Assembly (NCBI GenBank): GCA_028290165.1
Contig: JAQGKJ010000352.1
Location: 1-9,572 of the forward strand
DNA from: Bradyrhizobium sp.
GTDB taxonomy: Bacteria > Pseudomonadota > Alphaproteobacteria > Rhizobiales > Xanthobacteraceae
Direction of reading: 5' to 3'
Length of the DNA: 9,572 nt
The notes below the pieces were generated by a model that made no database searches, was not told where the DNA came from, and saw only the letters and a list, made by a program, of their open reading frames with translations. The position numbers and the translations under genes are program-made. Of the stretch, positions 1 to 5,704 are shown one piece after another (the stretch's first letter is position 1; each line of letters opens with the position of its first letter).

Positions 1-1
1 C

Positions 2-1099
2 GGACCAAAGGCGCTCGATACGATCCTCGCCCAGCTGGAAGGCTTTGAAGCACCGGCCGCCGCATGGGAGGCCGAGATTTTGCCCGCGCGGCTGGCCGAT
101 TACGATCCGGCCGGGCTCGACGAACGATGTCTGGCGGGGCATCTCAGCTGGATGCGCCTGCGCCCCCGCGGCGGGACAGGCAGCGACCGAAGAGCGTCGC
201 CGTTGCGAACCACGCCCATTGCCATCCTGCCGCGACGGAATCGCGGGCTGTGGACGTCATTGTCGTCGCAGAGCGACGGCGCAAGTCCGTCGCCGCGAGC
301 GGAACTGGTTGCGGACTGTATCCGGCAGAACGGCGCCTCGTTCTTTCAGGATTTGTTGGACGGCAGCGGTCTGCTGCGATCGCAACTCGAGGAGGCCGTT
401 GCCGAGTTGGTAGCGCTGGGGCTCGTGACGTCCGACAGCTTTGGCGGGTTGCGGGCGCTGCTGGTGCCGTCGAGCGAACGGCGCGCGCATCCTCGGCGTC
501 GCCGCCGCGCTGCTCTGTTTGGCGTGGAGGATGCGGGCCGCTGGTCGCTGGTGCGCCGGACGGCCACTGAAACGGGCGGTGATGCGATCGAGCATGTCGC
601 GCGCACACTGCTGCGGCGCTATGGCGTAGTGTTCTGGCGGCTCATCGAACGGGAGGCGGCGCGATTGCCGCCGTGGCGGGAACTGTTACGCGTCTATCGC
701 AGGCTTGAGAGCCGCGGCGAGATCCGTGGCGGTCGTTTCGTCGCTGGGTTCTCCGGTGAGCAGTTTGCGCTGCCCGATGCGATCGGCACGCTGCGCGAAG
801 TTCGACGGCAACCGGATGCAGATATTTTGGTCGCCGTGTCGGGTTCGGACCCGCTGAATCTCGCCGGCATTCTGACGCCCGGACCGAAGATTGCCGCGCT
901 CGCGGGTAACCGGGTGCTGTACCGGGACGGCGTGCCAATAGCTTCGTTGGCAGCGGGTGAAGTGACATTTTTTGGCGAACTCGATCCAGCGACCGAATGG
1001 CAAGTCCGTCAGGCCTTGTTGCGCGCCGCGGTGCGGGCTCCGTCGCTTGCGCCGGAAGAGGGTACTGCGAGCAATCACGAATCGGTTCATACGCATTAG
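2..1099 (+). CDS. Lhr-type large ATP-dependent helicase, C-terminal fragment
   Basis: This reading frame is open from base 2 and ends at TAG 1097-1099, so about 365 C-terminal residues are visible and the start lies before the window. The two RecA-like helicase domains are therefore not in view. What is seen fits the tail of Lhr-family proteins: a winged-helix-like stretch at fragment residues about 101-156 (ELVADCIRQNGASFF...), a segment FGVEDAGRWSLVRR near 173-186, and the run GGRFVAGFSGEQFALPDA near 243-260. SGSDPLNLAGILTPG and LAGNRVLYRDG follow close to the end. Lhr enzymes are SF2 helicases that unwind DNA or RNA:DNA and are linked to DNA repair. I base the family on these terminal motifs, which are typical of long (about 1400 residue or more) Lhr proteins, so full-length architecture is inferred. 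The last residues (after APEEGT) look unconserved. The stop overlaps by three bases the stop of the small convergent frame at 1096-1325. Confidence 0.82.
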   Translation, partial: GPKALDTILAQLEGFEAPAAAWEAEILPARLADYDPAGLDERCLAGHLSWMRLRPRGGTGSDRRASPLRTTPIAILPRRNRGLWTSLSSQSDGASPSPRAELVADCIRQNGASFFQDLLDGSGLLRSQLEEAVAELVALGLVTSDSFGGLRALLVPSSERRAHPRRRRRAALFGVEDAGRWSLVRRTATETGGDAIEHVARTLLRRYGVVFWRLIEREAARLPPWRELLRVYRRLESRGEIRGGRFVAGFSGEQFALPDAIGTLREVRRQPDADILVAVSGSDPLNLAGILTPGPKIAALAGNRVLYRDGVPIASLAAGEVTFFGELDPATEWQVRQALLRAAVRAPSLAPEEGTASNHESVHTH

Positions 1100-1325
1100 G
1101 TCTTCGTCGGCCTTCCGCGCTTGGCAAATTCCTCGTCGCCTGTTGGGCAGTTGCCTGGTCCCGCCCCGTTGCCTTGAGCCTTTGCTTTTCAAGCCAGCGA
1201 AGGCCGATCGCCAGCTGTCTCAAATCATTTCGATGCGGGCCGACCGGCAGCATGCGCGCTCTCCGCAGTGCATCTGAGGCTTGCTGTCTGAGTGACGAAA
1301 CGGCCTTGTCTGACGGATGCTTCAT
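1096..1325 (-). pseudogene. small helical protein gene, apparently frameshifted
   Basis: Reading leftward from ATG at 1325-1323, about 60 residues have a believable amphipathic composition: KAVSSLRQQASDALRRA, then MLPVGPHRNDLRQLAIG, then LRWLEKQRLK. The pattern 'LPVGPxRNDLRQLAxGLxWLEK' resembles short hypothetical proteins I associate with Bradyrhizobium relatives, but I cannot name a family. In that frame no stop occurs until far inside the helicase gene, which is implausible for a real protein. A different frame at the 3' end reads GDEEFAKRGRPTKT and stops at TAA 1098-1096, exactly abutting the helicase stop, as expected for convergent genes. A single-base slip somewhere between about 1110 and 1180 would join the two. 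This suggests a decayed gene or a sequencing error. No good ribosome binding site precedes the ATG. It could also be spurious. Confidence 0.35.
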
Positions 1326-1552
1326 TCTGGCCGTCGGCTGTGGGACACGTCGATGACGGGTATAAGGTCGCGGACTTTGGTGTCGGTTAGGTATTACTAC
1401 TTGAGGGCCGAGTGTCGGTTCGCCGACCTGCGGCGAACGCGAAGACCCGTAGCTCATCGTATTGCCAAATATCAATGCGCCACACGACGTGACGATTATC
1501 CTCGAGGGAACGCTCACCGCTCGGCGAGTCTCACTATTTATCGGAGGACGAT
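1326..1552. other. intergenic region upstream of the small exported protein gene
   Basis: This stretch of about 227 bases lies between the small leftward frame and the gene starting at 1553. I see no convincing coding frame in it. It holds a perfect 8-bp inverted repeat at 1418-1438 (listed separately) and the ribosome binding site GGAGG at 1543-1547. The sequence TATAAG near 1360 resembles a -10 element, but no matching -35 is obvious. The promoter of the downstream gene is therefore not located. Confidence 0.5.
1418..1438. repeat. perfect 8-bp inverted repeat (hairpin or operator)
   Basis: GTTCGCCG at 1418-1425 and CGGCGAAC at 1431-1438 are exact reverse complements separated by five bases. 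No T-run follows on either strand, so it is not a typical intrinsic terminator. It lies about 115 bases upstream of the exported-protein start and could be an operator or a 5' untranslated hairpin. Function is unknown. Confidence 0.5.
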
Positions 1553-1843
1553 ATGCGCCTTGCACTTGCAGCACTCTGCTTGGTTATCGGCACAATGATG
1601 GCTACGGCGCAAACCAGGAGCGACGAAAAGAAGCCGGGCGATCCTCCCGGCCAGTCCGGGCATAGCGTACAGAACGACAACAAGGGCCAGTCCCAGTCAC
1701 AGGATTCGACCGGTCCGCTCACGACCGGCAGCGGCGGCGCGCCGGCATCGGATCCGCAAGGTGGCACACCGCCCGACATGCAAGTGAAGGAAGGGAATCC
1801 CGACGATGAAATCAAGGCCGTCCGTTCCCCGGCTGGACGGTAA
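1553..1843 (+). CDS. small exported low-complexity protein, function unknown
   Basis: This gene encodes 96 residues. The start ATG is supported by GGAGG at 1543-1547, five bases upstream. Residues 1-19 form a Sec-type signal peptide (one Arg, then a hydrophobic run LALAALCLVIG) with a likely signal peptidase I site after ATA at residues 17-19. The mature part is about 77 residues, hydrophilic and rich in Gly, Ser, Pro, Gln and Asp, and probably unstructured. The block GPLTTGSGGAPASDPQGGTP near residues 54-73 resembles a motif I associate with short secreted proteins of Bradyrhizobium and relatives, whose function is not known to me. No membrane anchor, lipobox or enzymatic motif is visible, so it is likely periplasmic or released. 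It stands alone and converges on the response regulator gene, with only 16 bases between the two stops. Confidence 0.75.
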   Translation: MRLALAALCLVIGTMMATAQTRSDEKKPGDPPGQSGHSVQNDNKGQSQSQDSTGPLTTGSGGAPASDPQGGTPPDMQVKEGNPDDEIKAVRSPAGR

Positions 1844-1859
1844 GGCGCGCGACAACAAC

Positions 1860-2414
1860 CTAGCGCGGCGCGCGTTTGGCGAGGATACGTTGCAGGGTGC
1901 GGCGATGCATGTTCAGCCGCCGCGCGGTTTCGGAGACGTTGCGGTTGCACATCTCATAGATGCGCTGGATGTGTTCCCAGCGCACCCGGTCCGCCGACAT
2001 CGGATTTTGCGGCGGCTCGGACTTCTCGGTGCCGCTGGCGAGCAAAGCGGCCACGACGTCGTCGGCGTCGGCGGGCTTTGAGAGATAGTCCACCGCGCCC
2101 ATCTTCACGGCCGTGACGGCGGTGGCGATATTGCCGTAACCGGTCAGCACGATCGCGCGCGCATCGGGGCGCTTGCGTTTCAATGCCGACACCACGTCAA
2201 GGCCGTTGCCGTCGCCGAGCCTCAAATCCACCACCGCGAAGGCCGGCGCGGCCTTGCCGATCTGCGCCAGGCCATCGGATACGCTGTCGCAGGATGTCAC
2301 CGTGAAGCCACGGGTTTCCATGGCGCGCGACAGGCGCTCCAGAAACGGCTTGTCGTCCTCCACAATCAGGAGCGAGCGATCGGCGTGGCCGGTCAGTTCG
2401 GCGATGGCGGTCAA
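1860..2414 (-). CDS. regR: RegA/ActR/RegR-type redox response regulator
   Basis: This is a DNA-binding response regulator of the RegA/PrrA/ActR family, partner of the kinase encoded just upstream. The receiver domain covers residues about 13-125, with acidic pocket E19-D20-D21, phospho-acceptor D63 in VVDLRLGDGNG, T91 and K113. A proline-containing linker (EPPQNP, about 133-138) leads to a Fis-type helix-turn-helix at about 145-180 (NVSETARRLNMHRRTLQRIL), the near-invariant DNA-binding end of this family. I chose the TTG at 2414-2412 rather than an in-frame ATG at 2492. It gives 184 residues, the usual family length, places the conserved 'AIAEL...DRSLLIVEDD' start correctly, and is preceded by GAGAGG ten bases upstream. 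Such regulators control respiratory, nitrogen-fixation and carbon-fixation genes according to redox state. The gene is 116 bases downstream of the kinase gene, in the same direction, and is probably cotranscribed. The symbol follows Bradyrhizobium usage (regA or actR elsewhere). Confidence 0.93.
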   Translation of the reverse strand: MTAIAELTGHADRSLLIVEDDKPFLERLSRAMETRGFTVTSCDSVSDGLAQIGKAAPAFAVVDLRLGDGNGLDVVSALKRKRPDARAIVLTGYGNIATAVTAVKMGAVDYLSKPADADDVVAALLASGTEKSEPPQNPMSADRVRWEHIQRIYEMCNRNVSETARRLNMHRRTLQRILAKRAPR

Positions 2415-2530
2415 GTCTGGGGTTCCTCTCCTCGATATCCCAACATATGGCGTGGCAACGCCGTGCTGCCAAGGCCGCCTTAAGTCGGTCACCTTGATCC
2501 CGTCCGGACGTTCGCCGGCGCGACGTTCAC
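2415..2530 (-). other. spacer between kinase and regulator genes
   Basis: The 116-base gap between the two co-directional two-component genes is long for an operon and could hold a separate promoter for the regulator. It contains an imperfectly placed inverted repeat, TGGCA-N9-TGCCA in the transcribed direction, and the ribosome binding site GAGAGG just before the TTG start. No terminator with a T-run is visible, so readthrough from the kinase gene is expected. Confidence 0.4.
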
Positions 2531-3859
2531 TTAAGGTGCTGGTTCAGCTGTTGTTTCCCCGGCCTCGAGGCGGCGGCGCGGCCAGGCGATCTGCACCACA
2601 GCGCCACGATCCGGAAACACCCGGTTGGTAAAGGAGACCTTGGCGCCGGTGCGTTCCAGCAGGGTGCGGGCGATGAACACGCCCAAACCGAGGCCGTGGT
2701 GCCCGTTCTGGGGTTCGTCCGCGCCGCGGCGCCGCGACAGATAGGGTTCGCCGATCCGTTTCAGGATGTCGGGCGCGAATCCGGGCCCATCGTCGGAAAT
2801 GATGATCTCGACGGTCTCGGTGTTCCACCACGCGTTCACTTCCACGGCCTGGCGCGCGAAATCGACGGCGTTTTCCAGGATGTTGCCGACGCCATAAAGG
2901 ATCGCCGGGTTGCGGGTGCCGACCGGCTCGCTGGTGCCGGCGACTGCGATCCGCACCTTGATCGCGACGCCAAAATCGCGATGTGGCGCCACGGTTTCCT
3001 CGATCAGCGTCGACAGGGGCATGCGGTCGAACGGTGCGCCGGTTGCCGATAGCTGCGTGATCTTGGCCAGGATATCGCGGCAGCGTTGCGCCTGTTCCCG
3101 CAAGGTCTTGATGTCGCCGGCAAGCTGGCCGTTATCGCCCAGGCTCTTCTCCAGCTCGCGTGAGATCAAAAATATCGTCGACAAGGGCGTGCCGAGTTCG
3201 TGGGCTGCGGCGGCCGCGAGGCCGTCGAGTTGCGTCAGGTGCTGTTCGCGGGTCAACACCAGTTCGGTGGCGGCCAGCGCGTCCGATAGCTTGCGCGCTT
3301 CCTCGGTGACCTGGAACGCGTAAAGACTGGTGACCCCGATCGCAACGACGATCGAAAGCCAGACCCCGAACAGGTAAATCGGCGGCAGCACCAGCGGTTG
3401 CTCGTCGCTGTCCCACGGCAGCGGCAGATGGAAAAATACCAGCACCGAGGCGCAGGCCACGGCGAGAAGGCCGAGCGCGATCGTCAGCCGGACCGGCAGC
3501 GCGGTCGCCGAAATCAGCACTGGCGCCAGAAACAGAAATGAAAACGGGTTCTGCAGGCCGCCGGTGAAGAACAACAGTGCGGCCAGTTCGACGATGTTCA
3601 GGGCCAATAGCGCCGCCGCGTAGACCGGTTCCAGCCGCTGCATCGGGTTGAAGGCGATCTGCAGCACGAGGTTGAGCAGCGCGGAGAGGCCGACGATAGC
3701 GACGCAGGGGACGACCGGGACGTCGAATTCCAGCCCCTGCACGACGATGAAAATGGCGGCGAGCTGCCCGAGCGCCGCAAGCCAGCGCAGCCGCAGGATC
3801 GTATCCAGACGGACATAGCGGCGCGGATGGCGAAAATCGGAAGCAGCAACGTCAGTCAT
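2531..3859 (-). CDS. regS: RegB/ActS/RegS-type redox sensor histidine kinase
   Basis: This is a 442-residue membrane sensor kinase. About six transmembrane segments occupy residues 25-185. The loop GGLQNPF at 100-106 matches the heptapeptide that binds ubiquinone in RegB. The dimerisation/phospho-acceptor helix reads AAAAHELGTPLST with H220. The ATP-binding domain shows N330 (GNILENAVDFA), DDGPGF at 356-361 and GLGLGVF at 389-395. Cys260 in EQAQRCRDIL lies 40 residues after the His, the same spacing as the redox-active Cys265 and His225 of Rhodobacter RegB. Both known redox inputs, quinone binding and a reactive cysteine, thus appear intact. It would phosphorylate D63 of the regulator encoded downstream. 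Length and start fit the family, although the ribosome binding site is weak. It is divergent from an ABC exporter operon, with 108 bases between the two starts. Confidence 0.94.
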   Translation of the reverse strand: MTDVAASDFRHPRRYVRLDTILRLRWLAALGQLAAIFIVVQGLEFDVPVVPCVAIVGLSALLNLVLQIAFNPMQRLEPVYAAALLALNIVELAALLFFTGGLQNPFSFLFLAPVLISATALPVRLTIALGLLAVACASVLVFFHLPLPWDSDEQPLVLPPIYLFGVWLSIVVAIGVTSLYAFQVTEEARKLSDALAATELVLTREQHLTQLDGLAAAAAHELGTPLSTIFLISRELEKSLGDNGQLAGDIKTLREQAQRCRDILAKITQLSATGAPFDRMPLSTLIEETVAPHRDFGVAIKVRIAVAGTSEPVGTRNPAILYGVGNILENAVDFARQAVEVNAWWNTETVEIIISDDGPGFAPDILKRIGEPYLSRRRGADEPQNGHHGLGLGVFIARTLLERTGAKVSFTNRVFPDRGAVVQIAWPRRRLEAGETTAEPAP

Positions 3860-3871
3860 GTCAGGAGTTTA

Positions 3872-3886
3872 GCCGCGCATTGTCCC
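3872..3886 (-). promoter_or_regulatory. candidate RegR-box-like site upstream of regS
   Basis: On the minus strand this reads GGGACAATGCGCGGC. Against the Bradyrhizobium RegR-box consensus as I recall it (GNGRCRTTNNGNCGC), nine of the eleven specified positions agree. It lies 13-27 bases before the regS start and about 80 bases before the exporter ATPase start, where it could serve autoregulation or control of the divergent operon. Two mismatches and high GC make a chance match quite possible. Confidence 0.25.
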
Positions 3887-3935
3887 GATCACAAATTCGC
3901 CGCTCGAGCTGGCGGCATGGTCCAAAGTCTTGCGC

Positions 3936-3947
3936 TTGCCGCGGCAA
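3936..3947. repeat. 12-bp perfect palindrome in the divergent promoter region
   Basis: TTGCCGCGGCAA is its own reverse complement. It sits 21-32 bases before the exporter ATPase start codon, inside the 108-base region shared with regS. It is a plausible operator for a dimeric regulator, though GC-rich palindromes of this length also arise by chance. Confidence 0.4.
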
Positions 3948-3967
3948 TAGCCCAATGAACGGCCCGC

Positions 3968-4762
3968 ATGATGAATGAAGGCGCCGTCACGTCCCCCTTG
4001 CCCGCGACCGATCCGACCGCGTCGGCGGCGATCGAGGTCGCGCACCTGGTCAAACTCTACAAGAGTACGCGCGCGGTCGACGACGTGTCGTTTCGCATTG
4101 CACGCGGCAGCATCACCGGCCTGCTCGGCGGCAACGGCGCCGGCAAGACCACGACCATTGCCATGATCATGGGGCTGGTGCTGCCGACCTCCGGGCGCAT
4201 CCAGGTGCTGGGCTGTTCGATGCCCGACCAGAGCGCCGAGGTGCTGGGTAAGATGAATTTCGAAAGTCCCTATGTCGATATGCCGATGCGGCTCACGGTG
4301 CGGCAGAATCTGACGATCTTCGGGAAGCTCTACGCGGTTGAGAATCTGCGCGAGCGGATCGAAGAGCTCGCCGCCGATCTCGATCTCGGCGACTTCCTCG
4401 ACCGCGCCAACGGCAAGATCTCGGCGGGGCAAAAGACCCGCGTGGCGCTGGCGAAGGCGCTGATCAACAAGCCTGAGCTGTTGCTGCTGGACGAGCCGAC
4501 GGCCTCGCTCGATCCCGACACCGCCGACTGGATCCGCCAGCATCTGATGACCTATCGCAAGACCCATGGCGCGACCATCCTGCTGGCGTCGCACAACATG
4601 CTCGAGGTGGAGCGGCTGTGCGACCGCGTCATCATCATGAAACGCGGCCGCATCGAGGACGACGACAGCCCCGACAACATCATGTCCCGCTACAACCGGG
4701 CGACGCTGGAGGAAGTTTTTCTCGACGTCGCGCGCGGCCGCGTTCAGGAAAGCACGTCATGA
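3968..4762 (+). CDS. ABC-2 type exporter, ATP-binding protein
   Basis: This 264-residue nucleotide-binding subunit powers the permease encoded next. Motifs seen in order are: Walker A GGNGAGKT at 54-61; a Q-loop region without the usual Gln, reading MNFESPYVDMP (96-106); the signature as ISAGQK (151-156) instead of LSGGQ; Walker B LLLLDEP (171-177) with catalytic E176; the D-loop SLD (180-182); and the switch histidine H209 in LASHN. The C-terminal end TLEEVFLDVARGR is typical of ABC-2 (NatA/drug/polysaccharide export-like) ATPases. The altered Q-loop and signature seem normal for this subgroup, so activity is expected. Two ATGs occur in tandem (3968 and 3971), neither with a strong ribosome binding site. 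Its stop TGA overlaps the permease ATG in the sequence ATGA, indicating translational coupling. The substrate cannot be told from sequence. It is divergent from the redox kinase gene. Confidence 0.9.
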   Translation: MMNEGAVTSPLPATDPTASAAIEVAHLVKLYKSTRAVDDVSFRIARGSITGLLGGNGAGKTTTIAMIMGLVLPTSGRIQVLGCSMPDQSAEVLGKMNFESPYVDMPMRLTVRQNLTIFGKLYAVENLRERIEELAADLDLGDFLDRANGKISAGQKTRVALAKALINKPELLLLDEPTASLDPDTADWIRQHLMTYRKTHGATILLASHNMLEVERLCDRVIIMKRGRIEDDDSPDNIMSRYNRATLEEVFLDVARGRVQESTS

Positions 4763-5577
4763 GCGAGCTCGCGATCGTCGGGGGTATCGCGCCGCATCGC
4801 ATCAACGCGATGATTCTGCGCTACTGGTATCTGTTGCTCTCGTCGTGGCCGCGGCTATTGGAATTGCTGTATTGGCCGGCGTTGCAGATCATCACCTGGG
4901 GATTCCTGCAGACTTACATCGTGCAGAATGCCGGGTTTTTCGCGCGCGCCGGCGGCACCCTGATCGGGGCTGTGATCCTCTGGGACATCCTGTTTCGCGG
5001 CCAGCTCGGCTTCTCGATCTCGTTTCTCGAGGAGATGTGGGCGCGCAATATGGGCAACCTGATGATGAGCCCGTTAAAGCCGATCGAGTTTCTGATCGCG
5101 CTGATGGTGATGAGCCTGATCCGGCTCGCGATCGGCGTCATTCCGATGACGCTGTTGGCGATGTTTTTATTCCACTTCAACTTCTACGCCATCGGGCTGC
5201 CGCTGATCGCCTTCTTCTGCAATTTGATTTTCACCAGCTGGTCGGTCGGCATTTTCGTCTCCGGGCTGGTGCTGCGCAATGGTCTCGGCGCGGAGAGCAT
5301 CGTCTGGACGTTGATGTTCGGATTGATGCCGCTAGCCTGCATCTATTATCCGGTCACGGTGCTGCCGCACTGGCTGCAATATGTCGCCTGGACGTTGCCG
5401 CCGACCTACGTATTCGAGGGCATGCGGGCGCTGTTGATGGACCGTGTATTTCGCACCGATCTGATGCTCGAGGCGTTGGCGATCAATGTCGTGCTGTTTA
5501 TTGCGTCATTTGCGATTTTTCTTGCGCTATTGCGCAGCGCCCGCCGCCATGGCTCGCTGATCCAGAGCGGTGAATAA
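4759..5577 (+). CDS. ABC-2 type exporter, permease protein
   Basis: This 272-residue inner-membrane protein forms the channel of the exporter with the preceding ATPase. I chose ATG 4759-4761, which overlaps the ATPase stop by four bases. An open frame exists further upstream, but it would run deep into the ATPase gene. Hydrophobic segments lie at about 32-52, 66-84, 112-138, 143-172, 180-203 and 236-259, giving the usual six-span ABC-2 fold. The segment EEMWARNMGNLMMSPLKPIEF (about 91-111, cytoplasmic) and the run YYPVTVLP followed by LPPTYVFEGMRALL (about 197-226) are characteristic of the ABC-2 transporter family that includes drug, polysaccharide and Nod-factor exporters. The substrate is not determinable. 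The operon appears to consist of these two genes only, since the next gene has its own leader. Confidence 0.9.
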   Translation: MSELAIVGGIAPHRINAMILRYWYLLLSSWPRLLELLYWPALQIITWGFLQTYIVQNAGFFARAGGTLIGAVILWDILFRGQLGFSISFLEEMWARNMGNLMMSPLKPIEFLIALMVMSLIRLAIGVIPMTLLAMFLFHFNFYAIGLPLIAFFCNLIFTSWSVGIFVSGLVLRNGLGAESIVWTLMFGLMPLACIYYPVTVLPHWLQYVAWTLPPTYVFEGMRALLMDRVFRTDLMLEALAINVVLFIASFAIFLALLRSARRHGSLIQSGE

Positions 5578-5597
5578 CTCACGCATCCCATGGATTT

Positions 5598-5609
5598 GAA
5601 GATATCTTC
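5598..5609. repeat. 12-bp perfect palindrome after the permease gene
   Basis: GAAGATATCTTC is an exact palindrome 20 bases past the permease stop and about 95 bases before the depolymerase start. It has no loop or T-run, so it is not a terminator. It could be an operator for the depolymerase promoter, but function is unknown. Confidence 0.4.
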
Positions 5610-5645
5610 GACTTGCCTTGGCAGGTAAATATACCGATCTGTGCA

Positions 5646-5674
5646 TTGACGCTTTATTACGCATTCGGCACTAT
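5646..5674 (+). promoter_or_regulatory. possible promoter of the PHB depolymerase gene
   Basis: TTGACG at 5646-5651 and CACTAT at 5669-5674 are spaced by 17 bases, consistent with a housekeeping-sigma promoter about 30 bases before the start codon. The -10 is a weak match, so this is a suggestion only. The gene has a clear ribosome binding site, GAGGA at 5696-5700. Confidence 0.3.
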
Positions 5675-5675
5675 G

Positions 5676-5686
5676 CTGCGATGCAA
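5676..5686. promoter_or_regulatory. possible PhaR-type operator before phaZ
   Basis: CTGC-GAT-GCAA matches seven of the eight fixed bases of CTGC-N3-GCAG, a site described for the PHB regulator PhaR in Paracoccus as I recall it. It lies just downstream of the putative -10 element and 18 bases before the depolymerase ATG, a position suited to repression. The site is short, so a chance match is possible. Confidence 0.25.
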
Positions 5687-5704
5687 AAGAGACTTGAGGA
5701 CTAA

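Noticed and set aside
642..1574. 310-codon minus-strand open frame
   Set aside because: Most of it is antisense to the helicase gene and Arg/Pro/Ala-rich as expected for a GC-rich shadow. Only the part from 1325 to about 1140 looks protein-like and is described separately.
3869..4594. 241-codon minus-strand open frame opposite the exporter ATPase
   Set aside because: The plus frame has all ABC ATPase motifs. The antisense frame is low-complexity (RGRRLVQQQQLR, GRGQGGRDG), with no recognisable domain.
4618..4758. Upstream extension of the permease frame to 4618
   Set aside because: It would overlap the ATPase by about 145 bases with an Arg/His-rich sequence. The ATGA overlap at 4759 is the standard coupled start.
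5611..5640. TTGGCAGG-like sequence as a sigma-54 promoter before phaZ
   Set aside because: TTGGCA is present, but the required GC-containing -12 element is missing at the right distance.
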